From Lachnospiraceae bacterium P6B14 (GTDB lineage: Bacteria > Bacillota > Clostridia > Lachnospirales > Lachnospiraceae), in the NCBI GenBank assembly GCA_000687695.1, contig JHWZ01000005.1, forward strand, positions 1-64,000: a stretch of 64,000 nucleotides of DNA, written 5' to 3'. Positions 38,058-46,777 of the stretch are shown piece after piece. Within the stretch, counting starts at the first letter, position 1, and the number at the start of each line of letters is the position of its first letter. The notes beneath the pieces are model-generated. The model did not search any database. It was not told where the DNA came from and saw only the letters and a list, made by a program, of their open reading frames with translations. Both the position numbers and the translations under genes were made by a program.

Positions 38058-40832
38058 ATGAAAAAATATTTGATAAAAACCTCAGCAACAGTTGTGCTTT
38101 CATTCTCACTTCTTTTGTCGGGAGTGAGTGTAACTACGCCATGTAATCCTGTGGCAGTGGCAAAAAAAAGTGCGCCGGTCAGTCTTGCAAAAAATAAGTT
38201 TTCACTCGCCGTAAAACAGAACGCGAATAAGAAAACCTACTCTACCGCAAAAATAAAAGTAAAAAAAATAAAGGGAGTAAAGATCAAAAAGATCTCTTAT
38301 TATTCGGATACCTTTATGGTCGCAGGTGTAAACGCCGCAGGAAAGATTACCGCATATGACGCGGGAGCTGCTGCGATCACCGTAACGGTAAAGTACACCT
38401 ATAAAAACAAAAATTATACAAAAAAACTCAAGTGCAAAGTAAGAGTAAAACTCACTTACAAAAACATATTTAAAGCCATAAGATTTAATCATAAAACATA
38501 TGCTACATATGTCGGAAATTCAGAAGGTATATGCCCATGTTATAAAAGTGATGTGAAGCTGGACGAGACGTTTTATGCATGGAACTGTCTGAAGATGGAT
38601 GTCGCGGATACATCTGTTATAGAGCAGGGAATAAACGGATATGTTCTCGCAAAAAAGGTCGGAGAGACTACGGTTACTATTCACTCTACCGACGGAACAA
38701 ATCTTACCGATACCGCAACCGTAAAAGTCTATGCGTCGGCGGCTGATATACCGCCGCAGGAGGACCTCTATGAGAGTGAAAAAAGCGAGTTCATGGAGCA
38801 GCTCGAAGGCAGGTGGACAGAAGAAGAAAAACAACAGTTTATCGATGAAGACGGGAATGTAAGATGGGATTATGTATCTGAGTCGGATTTACAATATGCC
38901 ATAAAGATTAACCGGATGTATGACGAGTATCTGGACGGAAAGATAACCGATCATCCGGACGGATCGGCAAAGGATGTCGTGCTTTCCTTGTACACCACCA
39001 GAAAGGAAATGCTTGAAAACAAGGATTCGGATCAGGCTTACTTTGATGTCTTAAAAGAAAAAATAGTAAAGCCCATCATGGATTCAAAGAATCTCTCCGA
39101 GCTGAAGGATGTGTGTGCATCGATGTCTGATGAGGGCATATATCCGATTATCGGTACGGGTGATTATGAACTGTATAGGACAAATGAAGATGTCATAAGA
39201 GCCATAGACGACGGCATGGAGAAGGTAACCAAAGAGCCACTGGATACGGAAGAGATCGGCCTCGCAAAGGTGGACGCGGATGCCATGGCGGATATGACCT
39301 TTATCAATGGTGCAAACAAGGATAAGGTGGAAAAAGAATACATAAAAGCCGTCCTCGGTTATATGGGTATAACAGATGCCGCCACCGTAAAGGCCACGCA
39401 GAAGTTTATAGTGGATGCGATGAATGCTGTCAGAAAAAAGAGTGAATTTCAGGATCACAAGACCATAAATAAGCTTGATAAAAAGTACCCGAATATAGGC
39501 CTGAAGGATTGGATGGATAAAACCGGATACAGTGTTGACGGGGATTCCGTAGTTCTTTTCCTGGGAAATACCATGATGAAGCAGCTGGATACTGCGTTTA
39601 AATCAGAGAAAAACCTTACTGCCCTGAAGGGCTACGCTGTTTTATCCGCAGTGAAAGAGCTGATGCCCTATTCCAGAAAAGGCCTGCAAACGTCAGTCGA
39701 GACATTTTTCCCTGAGATGTTTAAAGGAGAAACCAAAGAAAAGATCGCAGAGAGTGTCGAGGGTCAGCTGGCGGAAAACGCACAGAGTCTGAATAATGAG
39801 GTAAAATGGGATATCGATCAGGCGTATACCGATAAGTTTTACAGTAAGACCTATAAAAAAGAATTTGAAAACATGGTCGATCGTTTTGCAAAGACCTATC
39901 GTGAGGCGATAGAGAACTGTGAGATGAGTAAAACCGCCAAAGAGTCCATGTTGAAAAAACTTGATAACATGCATCACTATTGTCTCTATCCGACTGCTGA
40001 AGAGTACCAAAAGCTCAGGGTTCAAAAGGATTTAAAAACAGCCGATGAGGGTGGAACGTTTGCTGATACGGTGCTTGCGATACGCGAATACAGGGCGTAT
40101 TTGGACAGACTTGTCGTCGGAAAAATAACAGGCAGTACAGCCTGGCTGTTACCGAGCGATCCCGCTAGTCCGGATGAAGTGGCTCCGTGGACCTCTAATG
40201 CGTTTTTCCAGCCGTATTTAAACGTAACCGTGTTCTGTCATGTTTGTCTTGCTCCTATTTTTGAGGATAACCCGACTCATTCCGAGAAAACAGACGTGAA
40301 AAACATAGCGTACATGGCAACTACAATCGGACACGAGATAGGTCATGCTTTCGATCCTACGGGAAGTTGTTTTAACGAAAAAGGACAGATACAGAAGATT
40401 TGGGAAGATTCGGATGAGGATATTTTTGATAAAAAAATGAAAAAAGTAGTTGACTTTTACAGCGCGTATGTGGCTTTTATATCCGATAGTGACAAGACCG
40501 CCATTTATCAGAACGGCGATGTGGTAAAGGAAGAGGCGACGGCCGACCTGGGAGGAGCTGAGATCGCTCTCAAGCTTCTCAAAAAGACTTATCCGAACAA
40601 TGACGAGTATATCAGGCAGTTTTTTATCATGTTTGCGAGACAGTGGATAAGCACCACTGATGATAACAAGCCTGCCGAGGAGCTGGAGGACTTCGTTGAA
40701 GATGTGCATCCTCAGTCACGCGCCCGAGCAAATATAGTATCATTTATTGATGAGTTTTACAGAGTATTTGATGTAAAGGAAACTGATGCGATGTATATCG
40801 CGCCGGAGGATCGTGTAGAGTTATGGAAATAA
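38058..40832 (+). CDS. Secreted M13-family (neprilysin-like) metallopeptidase
   Basis: A 924-aa exported zinc peptidase. After the signal peptide (residues 1-36), two Ig-like (Big_2-type), Lys-rich domains cover about 38-230. The rest is an M13 peptidase. The zinc motif is HEIGHAFDPTG at about residue 758 and the third ligand is in EEATADLGG near 824 (E-x-x-x-D). The N-A-F/Y substrate element is SNAFFQPYLN, and the late R lies in HPQSRARAN. M13 enzymes cut peptides of up to about 40 residues; here they may serve nutrition or signalling at the cell surface. Its end overlaps the ClC gene by 10 bp. Confidence 0.9.
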   Translation: MKKYLIKTSATVVLSFSLLLSGVSVTTPCNPVAVAKKSAPVSLAKNKFSLAVKQNANKKTYSTAKIKVKKIKGVKIKKISYYSDTFMVAGVNAAGKITAYDAGAAAITVTVKYTYKNKNYTKKLKCKVRVKLTYKNIFKAIRFNHKTYATYVGNSEGICPCYKSDVKLDETFYAWNCLKMDVADTSVIEQGINGYVLAKKVGETTVTIHSTDGTNLTDTATVKVYASAADIPPQEDLYESEKSEFMEQLEGRWTEEEKQQFIDEDGNVRWDYVSESDLQYAIKINRMYDEYLDGKITDHPDGSAKDVVLSLYTTRKEMLENKDSDQAYFDVLKEKIVKPIMDSKNLSELKDVCASMSDEGIYPIIGTGDYELYRTNEDVIRAIDDGMEKVTKEPLDTEEIGLAKVDADAMADMTFINGANKDKVEKEYIKAVLGYMGITDAATVKATQKFIVDAMNAVRKKSEFQDHKTINKLDKKYPNIGLKDWMDKTGYSVDGDSVVLFLGNTMMKQLDTAFKSEKNLTALKGYAVLSAVKELMPYSRKGLQTSVETFFPEMFKGETKEKIAESVEGQLAENAQSLNNEVKWDIDQAYTDKFYSKTYKKEFENMVDRFAKTYREAIENCEMSKTAKESMLKKLDNMHHYCLYPTAEEYQKLRVQKDLKTADEGGTFADTVLAIREYRAYLDRLVVGKITGSTAWLLPSDPASPDEVAPWTSNAFFQPYLNVTVFCHVCLAPIFEDNPTHSEKTDVKNIAYMATTIGHEIGHAFDPTGSCFNEKGQIQKIWEDSDEDIFDKKMKKVVDFYSAYVAFISDSDKTAIYQNGDVVKEEATADLGGAEIALKLLKKTYPNNDEYIRQFFIMFARQWISTTDDNKPAEELEDFVEDVHPQSRARANIVSFIDEFYRVFDVKETDAMYIAPEDRVELWK

Positions 40833-42088
40833 AGAAAAAGGTCAAGCACAAGGTTAAACATACCGAGGAACGCTATATCGAGATGGCGAGAGGTGTCATA
40901 TTCGCACTGTTCATGGGTGCGATACTGGGCGTCGTCGGCGGAGCGTTTTATATATGCATAGTGAGGGTTACGGAGTTTCGTGAGGCGTATCCGTGGATGA
41001 TATTTTTCCTGCCGGTGACGGCTGTTATCATCCTGTTTTTCTATCATATGTTGCATGGCGACCGCGACAAGGGAACCAACCTCGTGCTGGCGTCCATCCA
41101 GTCGGATGAGGATGTGCCGCTCAGGATGTCGGCGCTTATTTTCGTATCGACTGTGCTGTCACATCTGGTCGGAGCATCGGTCGGACGTGAGGGGGCTGCG
41201 CTGCAGATAGGCGGTGCGGTAGGCAATTTCCTCGGGAGACTTTTTAAGTTTTCAAATGAAGAAAAAAAGACGCTCACGATGGTCGGCATGTCGGCGATGT
41301 TCTCGGCGCTTTTCGGGACACCGATCGCGGCTGCTTTTTTCTCGCTCGAGGTGGTGAGCGTGGGTATCATGCACTACGGGGCGCTGCTGCCGTGCGTGCT
41401 TGCTTCATTCGTGGCCAGAGGCGTGGCTGATTATATGGGTGCGCCGTCACCGTTTTTCAATATCGGCAGTCTGCCGGGATTTGACGGTATGTCAGCATTA
41501 AAGATAGCGGGACTGGCTGCCCTATGCGGGATCGTATCGATACTGTTTTGCGTTCTGCTTCGCTATGGTGAGATATTCGGAAAGAAGTTTTTGAAAAATA
41601 AATACATCCGTGCTGCTGTACTCGGAACCGTGGTACTCGGGCTCACGCTGCTCGTCGGCGACCAGACCTATAACGGAGCGGGTGTTGATTATATCAATGC
41701 ATGTGTGGCAGGTAAAGAAGTGCCGCTGGGCTTTTTGATAAAGATAGGCTTTACTGTGCTCTCGATCGTCGCGGGATACCGCGGAGGCGAGATCGTGCCG
41801 TCATTTTTCATAGGGGCGTCGTTTGGCTGTCTCTACGGAAATCTGCTTGGCTTCGAGCCGGCGCTGTGCGCGGCCATAGGTATGGGAGCTGTGTTCTGCG
41901 GTGTGACGAACTGCCCTGTGACATCGCTTTTGATATGCTGTGAGCTGTTCGGATTTGAAGGAAGTCTGTACTTCCTTTTGGCGTGTGCCGTGTCCTATAT
42001 GTTCTCGGGATACTACGGCCTGTACACGAGCCAGAAGATAGTGTATTCCAAGTTCAAATCAAACTATATAGATAAAAAGGTACAGTAA
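40823..42088 (+). CDS. ClC-family chloride channel/transporter
   Basis: A 421-aa integral membrane protein with about ten membrane helices. The ClC selectivity motif reads VGREGAALQIGG, where most members have GREGP. Other conserved parts are SALFGTPIAAAFFSLEVVSV and YRGGEIVPSFFIGASFGCLY. It moves anions, probably in exchange for protons; fluoride-specific types have different signatures. The start lies within the end of the peptidase gene, with the ribosome site inside that frame (GTGTAGAGTTATGG is weak), so expression is probably coupled. Confidence 0.88.
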   Translation: MEIKKKVKHKVKHTEERYIEMARGVIFALFMGAILGVVGGAFYICIVRVTEFREAYPWMIFFLPVTAVIILFFYHMLHGDRDKGTNLVLASIQSDEDVPLRMSALIFVSTVLSHLVGASVGREGAALQIGGAVGNFLGRLFKFSNEEKKTLTMVGMSAMFSALFGTPIAAAFFSLEVVSVGIMHYGALLPCVLASFVARGVADYMGAPSPFFNIGSLPGFDGMSALKIAGLAALCGIVSILFCVLLRYGEIFGKKFLKNKYIRAAVLGTVVLGLTLLVGDQTYNGAGVDYINACVAGKEVPLGFLIKIGFTVLSIVAGYRGGEIVPSFFIGASFGCLYGNLLGFEPALCAAIGMGAVFCGVTNCPVTSLLICCELFGFEGSLYFLLACAVSYMFSGYYGLYTSQKIVYSKFKSNYIDKKVQ

Positions 42089-42113
42089 ATCCGGAAAGGA
42101 TATTATTATTTAT

Positions 42114-42689
42114 ATGAGTATTGTAAGCTTTATCATAGACAGCTTTTTCCTGGGTGTGGGGCTCGCGATGGATGCATTCTCGGTATCCCTTGCAAACGGG
42201 CTTAAGGAGCCACACATGAAGGGTGGCAAAAGGCTGAAGATCGCGGGAGTATTTGCGGGATTTCAGTTTCTGATGCCGATGTTAGGCTGGGTGTGCGTGC
42301 ACACGATAGTGGAGATGTTTTCATCCGTACAGAACTACATACCGTGGGTGGCACTCGTTTTGCTTTTGTTCATCGGAGGAAAGATGATCATCGAGGGCAT
42401 CAAAACCTGGAGTGATACCGAGTCTCCGGATGCGGAGATCGGTCACGGGATGCTGATCGTGCAGGGGATAGCGACGTCCATCGATGCTCTGTCAGTCGGA
42501 TTTACCATTGCGTCATACTCACTTGTATCGGCTCTGATATGCGGTGCGATCATCGGTGTCGTGACGTTTTTGATATGTATGATAGGACTGTTTCTCGGAA
42601 GAAAACTCGGCATGAAGCTCGCGGGCAAGGCATCGGTGCTCGGCGGGATCATACTGGTTGCGATAGGGATTAAAATTGTTATTGGTTAA
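42114..42689 (+). CDS. mntP: Manganese efflux pump MntP
   Basis: A 191-aa membrane protein with six helices in two related halves: SFFLGVGLAMDAFSVSLANG in the first and QGIATSIDALSVGFTIASYS in the second. The two Asp of M-D-A-F and I-D-A-L are metal-binding. It exports Mn2+. Only 25 bp separate it from the ClC gene, so no yybP-ykoY riboswitch lies directly upstream. Ribosome site GGAAAGGATA. Confidence 0.93.
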   Translation: MSIVSFIIDSFFLGVGLAMDAFSVSLANGLKEPHMKGGKRLKIAGVFAGFQFLMPMLGWVCVHTIVEMFSSVQNYIPWVALVLLLFIGGKMIIEGIKTWSDTESPDAEIGHGMLIVQGIATSIDALSVGFTIASYSLVSALICGAIIGVVTFLICMIGLFLGRKLGMKLAGKASVLGGIILVAIGIKIVIG

Positions 42690-42713
42690 CAGGAGGCTAA
42701 TCAGGAGGCTAAT

Positions 42714-43703
42714 ATGAAGTGGATACGTTTTACCATTCATACGAAGGTGGAGGCCGTTGATGTGCTGAGCTACGAGCTCGACGCGATTGGTGTTGAGGGG
42801 ATCGAGATCGAGGACAGCCTGCCTCTGAGCGATGAGGACAAGGAAAAAATGTTCGTTGACATCCTGCCGGATCCCGTGGAGACGGATGATCTGGCGCGGG
42901 TGAGCTTTTATAAGGATGCCGGGGACTGTGATCCCGAGAGCATGATCGCAAAAGTGCAGGAGATACTGTCCGACGTCGGATCCTATATGGATATAGGCGA
43001 GGGACGCGTCGTCATCTCCGAGACGGAGGACAAGGATTGGATCAACAACTGGAAGGAGTTTTTCAAGCCGTTTCAGGCGTCCGAGCACATCTACGTGTGT
43101 CCGACATGGATCGAGGACAGAGAGACTCAGCCTGAGGGCGTAGAGACGCTGCTCATCGACCCGGGAATCGCTTTCGGTACCGGCTCGCATGAGACAACGA
43201 AGCTGTGTATACAGGCGATCGACAGGCTTATGGCAGAGTACGACCACGTGCTCGATATCGGGTGCGGCAGCGGGATACTCTCGATAGTGTCTTTACTTCT
43301 CGGAGCATCGTTCGCTACAGCGATAGATATTGACAAGGTGGCGGTCGAGGTCGCGAAGGATAACTTCGATGTGAACGGCGTAGATCCGTCCACGTACGAG
43401 CTTATCGCCGGCAATATCCTCTCCGATGATGATTTCGCGGGTGACATACGTAAAAAGGCCGCGGAGTGCCCTGCCGGCGGATATGACGTCGTGGTTGCGA
43501 ATATCCTTCCGGATGTCATCGTGCCGCTGACGCCGATGGTGCCGGGATTTCTGAAGGATGGTGGTATCTATATCACTTCGGGGATACTCGCCACACGTGC
43601 GCACGAGGTCGAGGAAGCCCTGAAAAAGAGCGGGTTTGAGGAGATAGAGTGCATCCCGATGGGTGAGTGGGTTGCATTTACGTCAAAAAAGACTTGCAAA
43701 TAG
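42714..43703 (+). CDS. prmA: Ribosomal protein L11 methyltransferase
   Basis: Trimethylates ribosomal protein L11 with AdoMet. At 329 aa it is complete, with an N-terminal substrate-recognition part (WIRFTIHTKVEAVDVLSYEL) and a class I methyltransferase core: DPGIAFGTGSHETTKLCIQA, then VLDIGCGSGILSIVSLLLGA and the N-P-P-Y-type motif as VVANILPDVIVPL. AGGAGGCTAAT is repeated twice before the start, giving a good ribosome site. The gene is followed by tRNA-Cys. Confidence 0.95.
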   Translation: MKWIRFTIHTKVEAVDVLSYELDAIGVEGIEIEDSLPLSDEDKEKMFVDILPDPVETDDLARVSFYKDAGDCDPESMIAKVQEILSDVGSYMDIGEGRVVISETEDKDWINNWKEFFKPFQASEHIYVCPTWIEDRETQPEGVETLLIDPGIAFGTGSHETTKLCIQAIDRLMAEYDHVLDIGCGSGILSIVSLLLGASFATAIDIDKVAVEVAKDNFDVNGVDPSTYELIAGNILSDDDFAGDIRKKAAECPAGGYDVVVANILPDVIVPLTPMVPGFLKDGGIYITSGILATRAHEVEEALKKSGFEEIECIPMGEWVAFTSKKTCK

Positions 43704-43722
43704 AAAAATAATGTGGTATGAT
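43694..43722 (+). promoter_or_regulatory. Promoter of tRNA-Cys
   Basis: TTGCAA, 17-bp spacer, TATGAT, overlapping the last codons of prmA and ending 29 bp before the tRNA. Confidence 0.55.
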
Positions 43723-43751
43723 AAGCCTTGTCGTGAGAAAATGACAAGTAT

Positions 43752-43823
43752 GGCGACTTAGCCAAGTGGTAAGGCATGGGACTGCAACTCCCCGATGCGC
43801 CGGTTCAAATCCGGCAGTCGCCT
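43752..43823 (+). tRNA. tRNA-Cys (anticodon GCA)
   Basis: Cloverleaf with acceptor stem GGCGACT / AGTCGCC, D-arm AGCCAAGTGGTAAGGC, anticodon loop CTGCAAC (anticodon at 43784-43786) and T-arm GCCGGTTCAAATCCGGC. The CCA end is not encoded. The tandem repeat and the terminator follow directly. Confidence 0.95.
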
Positions 43824-43833
43824 TAAAAAAAGA

Positions 43834-43932
43834 CGCGCGAGCCCAAACGCGCTGAGGACGCGCGAGCCCAAACGCGCAGGGAACGCGCGAGCCCAAACGC
43901 GCAGGGAACGCGCGAGCCCAAACGCGCAGGCT
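43834..43932. repeat. 25-bp tandem repeat next to tRNA-Cys
   Basis: Three full units and one partial unit of CGCGCGAGCCCAAACGCGCA-GGGAA; the first ends TGAGGA instead. Each unit can pair within itself (GCGCG...CGCGC). A GGATTCC-TGC-GGAATCC hairpin ends the run. It is not coding. Its position between tRNA and terminator suggests it is transcribed with the tRNA precursor. Confidence 0.9.
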
Positions 43933-43980
43933 CGGATTCCTGCGGAATCCTCGCTGTACGTTTGGTTCACATGTAAACAA

Positions 43981-44025
43981 AAAAGAGTTCACATGCATAC
44001 AAGTATGCAGTGAACTCTTTTTATT
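43981..44025. terminator. Bidirectional terminator between tRNA-Cys and degV
   Basis: Long stem AAAAGAGTTCAC / GTGAACTCTTTT with inner pairing GCATAC-AA-GTATGC and T-runs on both strands. It would end both the plus-strand tRNA transcript and the minus-strand degV transcript. Confidence 0.85.
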
Positions 44026-44038
44026 TCCATACTCGCGC

Positions 44039-44875
44039 TTAATCGCGCACGTATCCAATCCCTAAACAATTCGGGCCGATGTGTGTTCCTACGATAGGAC
44101 CGATGCAGTTCGTGATAAACGTGTTTTTGATGCCGGCGTCCTTTATCTGCTGCTCGAGCTGCTCTGCCTGATCGAGAGCGTTCGAGTGACCGATAACGAT
44201 CGGATAGTTCGGATTTGCAGGCTCGTCGAGGAGCTTGTTTATCAGCCATGCGTTGCAGGATTTCTTTCCCTTAACCTTGTCAACCGGTGATGCACCATCC
44301 GGAAGGATCTTCAGTACCGGATGAACTCTCAGGAGTGATCCCACGAGGGCTTTGGTTCCGGAGATACGTCCGCCGCGCTTCAGATACTCCATTGACTCCA
44401 CTACTATGTAGGTCATTACCTTCGGGAGCAGCTCGCGGATATTTTTCTCGATGGTGTCTGCGTCCATCCCCTCGTCGCGCATCCTTACGGCTGTCTCGAC
44501 CAGGAGTCCCTGACCCATGGTCGCGTTCTCGCAGTCGATGATGCGGATGTGCGGAGAGTCAAACTCCGAAGCTGCGATAACTGCGTTCTGGCAGGTCGCG
44601 CTCATTTTTGATGAGAACATGATGCATACCATCTCATCGCCGGCGTCGAGGTATTTTTTGAAAACCTCTGTGAATGCTGCCGGGTTCACCGCTGAGCTAG
44701 CCGGCGGATTCGGGTTCGTCGTGAGCTTCTCGTAGAACTGCTCATTTGAGAGCTCCTTTCCGCATATGTATTCCTCGTCGCCGAAACGGACATTCAGACA
44801 CATGATATCGATGTCAAGCTCTTTGCCCCTCTCGAGGGTCAGATCGCTGAGACTGTCTGTTATAATTCTTACCAT
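44039..44875 (-). CDS. DegV-family fatty-acid-binding protein
   Basis: A 278-aa DegV protein, probably a fatty-acid carrier (FakB-like) that presents acyl chains to a FakA kinase. The N-terminus MVRIITDSLSDLTLERGKEL, the SSAVNPAAFTEVFKKYLDAG loop and KRGGRISGTKALVGSLLRVH are standard. The final residues (FITNCIGPIVGTHIGPNCLG) fit the C-terminal cap. It starts after GGGAGG and has a plausible promoter at 44919-44947. It stands alone between tRNA-Cys and dnaB. Confidence 0.9.
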   Translation of the reverse strand: MVRIITDSLSDLTLERGKELDIDIMCLNVRFGDEEYICGKELSNEQFYEKLTTNPNPPASSAVNPAAFTEVFKKYLDAGDEMVCIMFSSKMSATCQNAVIAASEFDSPHIRIIDCENATMGQGLLVETAVRMRDEGMDADTIEKNIRELLPKVMTYIVVESMEYLKRGGRISGTKALVGSLLRVHPVLKILPDGASPVDKVKGKKSCNAWLINKLLDEPANPNYPIVIGHSNALDQAEQLEQQIKDAGIKNTFITNCIGPIVGTHIGPNCLGIGYVRD

Positions 44876-44918
44876 ATTGTGTTCCTCCCAATATATGTTT
44901 TTAACTTACGCGGTCTCT

Positions 44919-44947
44919 ATTCTCTCTTATTTCATTAAAAATGTCAA
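44919..44947 (-). promoter_or_regulatory. Possible degV promoter
   Basis: Minus strand TTGACA, 17-bp spacer, GAGAAT. The -35 is perfect and the -10 is poor. Confidence 0.4.
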
Positions 44948-44955
44948 GTACTTTA

Positions 44956-46308
44956 TCATGACTCTTTTCTGTATTCCAGATTAGCAAATTTGGTGAGGCT
45001 GTCGAGCCAGCGGAGACGTACGGTACCGACCGGACCGTTTCTCTGCTTGCCTATGATGACCTCCGTGATTCCTTTCTCCTCGGACTGATCCTTTTTATAG
45101 TACTCGTCGCGGTACAAAAACATAACGACGTCGGCATCCTGCTCTATGGCTCCGGACTCACGCAGATCGGACAGCATCGGGCGTTTGTCAACACGGGACT
45201 CGGGGCCTCGTGACAGCTGTGAGAGAGCGACTATCGGGCACTCGATCTCACGCGCTATGGCTTTCAGCCCTCGCGATATGGCGGATATCTCCTCCTGACG
45301 TCCGCTGGCCTTGCCCTCACCGACCATCAACTGCAGGTAGTCGATGAATACGAGCTTTAAGTCATGTTGAGCTTTGAGCTTGCGGCATTTGGTACGCAGC
45401 TGTGTGAGCGTGATACCCGGTGTATCGTCGATATAAAGCTTTGAGCTCGCGTACAGGTTGGCACTTTCCGATACCTCGCGCCACTCGTCGAATGAGAGCT
45501 GGCCGGTACGGATCTTCTGCGAGTCGACATGAGAGTTCATCGACAGAAGTCTCTTTGCGAGCTGTGTGGCACTCATCTCGAGTGAGAATATGGCCGTGGG
45601 CACATCATGCTTAAGCGCGGCGTTCTCGGCGATGTTCAGCGCGAATGCCGTCTTTCCCATGGAAGGACGGGCTGCGATAAGTACGAGATCCGATGGCTGC
45701 AGGCCTGCGATCTGCTCGTCGAGATCGCGGAAACCGGTAGGGATACCGGTGACTCGGCCTCCGGCTTCGGAAGCTTTTTCTATATCCTCGATAGTCTCCA
45801 TCATGATGTCCATGATCTCCATGGACTGGTGGCTTTTGCCTGTGGAGAACTGCTCGGAGAGTTCGAATATCTCTGCTTCGGCGCTCTGCATGAGGTCAGC
45901 GGCGTCCTTTTCGTCCTTGTAGCCCTGGTTCTGCAGCTGCTCTGAGAGTTGGATGACTTTCCTTGAGTAGGATTTGTCGCGCACGATCTGCACGTACTGA
46001 GCGACGTTGGTCGAGGTCGGGACGGTGTTCAGTATCCCGGTCAGAGTCTCGGGCGAGCGTGTATCCTCGGACGCACCGAGGCTTGAGAGCTTCGCGGACA
46101 GGGTTACTATATCTACCGGCTTTGCCTCTCTGTAGAGCTCATTTATCCCATGAAAAATAACCTTACACGTGTGATCATAGAAATCATCATCGGTAAGTTT
46201 ATCACATACGTCCGGGAGTGTCTCGTTGTCAAGCAGTATCGATCCCAGGACGGACTGTTCAGCCTTCAGATCATGGGGCATGATCCTTCGGATCACTTCT
46301 TCTTCCAT
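44956..46308 (-). CDS. dnaB: Replicative DNA helicase DnaB
   Basis: The hexameric helicase that opens the replication fork. At 450 aa it is full length: N-terminal domain (PHDLKAEQSVLGSILLDNET), then the RecA-like core with Walker A ARPSMGKTAFALNIAENAAL, Walker B LKLVFIDYLQLM and SQLSRGPESRVDKRPMLSDL near the end. It is the last gene of the gdpP-rplI-dnaB operon, a common order in Clostridia, with a 19-bp gap from rplI. (In Bacillus this helicase is called DnaC.). Confidence 0.96.
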   Translation of the reverse strand: MEEEVIRRIMPHDLKAEQSVLGSILLDNETLPDVCDKLTDDDFYDHTCKVIFHGINELYREAKPVDIVTLSAKLSSLGASEDTRSPETLTGILNTVPTSTNVAQYVQIVRDKSYSRKVIQLSEQLQNQGYKDEKDAADLMQSAEAEIFELSEQFSTGKSHQSMEIMDIMMETIEDIEKASEAGGRVTGIPTGFRDLDEQIAGLQPSDLVLIAARPSMGKTAFALNIAENAALKHDVPTAIFSLEMSATQLAKRLLSMNSHVDSQKIRTGQLSFDEWREVSESANLYASSKLYIDDTPGITLTQLRTKCRKLKAQHDLKLVFIDYLQLMVGEGKASGRQEEISAISRGLKAIAREIECPIVALSQLSRGPESRVDKRPMLSDLRESGAIEQDADVVMFLYRDEYYKKDQSEEKGITEVIIGKQRNGPVGTVRLRWLDSLTKFANLEYRKES

Positions 46309-46327
46309 AGTTTATCGTATCCTTATA

Positions 46328-46777
46328 TCAGTTTAAGTCTTTTACTACTACCTTGAGTTCGGCAGTAACCTGTGGGTGGAGCTTTACGGGCACCTGATAG
46401 GTTCCGAGCGCCTTGATGGGCTCCTTGAGAACGAGCTTGTGTTTGTCAATCTCCATATCGAGCTGTTCCTTTGCAGCGGTCGCGATCTCCTTTGTGGATA
46501 CCGCGCCGAAAGCTCTTCCGTCCTGGCCTGCGCGGATCTTTACCTCTACGGACAGATCGGCGAGACGAGCCGCGAAATCCTTTGCTTCAGCGAGCTTTTC
46601 GGCTGCCACCTTCTCGTCGTTTTGCTTTTTCAGCTTCAGGTCGTTCAGAGCTTTTGGTGTAGCCTCGGCTCCGAGCTTCTTTTTAAATATAAAGTTTCTC
46701 GCGTAGCCATCGCTGACTTCCACGATATCATCCTTTTTCCCAAGTGATTTTACGTCTTCAAAAAGTACTACCTTCAA
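46328..46777 (-). CDS. rplI: 50S ribosomal protein L9
   Basis: A 149-aa L9 with the N-terminal rRNA-binding domain (MKVVLFEDVKSLGKKDDIVE, then VSDGYARNFIFKKKLGAEAT), the long connecting helix, and the C-terminal domain (VEVKIRAGQDGRAFGAVSTK). Its start overlaps the gdpP stop by 4 bp (ATGA), so it is translated by coupling. Confidence 0.97.
   Translation of the reverse strand: MKVVLFEDVKSLGKKDDIVEVSDGYARNFIFKKKLGAEATPKALNDLKLKKQNDEKVAAEKLAEAKDFAARLADLSVEVKIRAGQDGRAFGAVSTKEIATAAKEQLDMEIDKHKLVLKEPIKALGTYQVPVKLHPQVTAELKVVVKDLN

Noticed and set aside
42089-42113. Manganese riboswitch before mntP
   Set aside because: Only 25 bp separate mntP from the ClC gene, too short for a yybP-ykoY element.
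43678-44058. Arg/Ala-rich frames across the 25-bp repeat next to tRNA-Cys
   Set aside because: They are low-complexity translations of the repeat and run through the tRNA; not genes.
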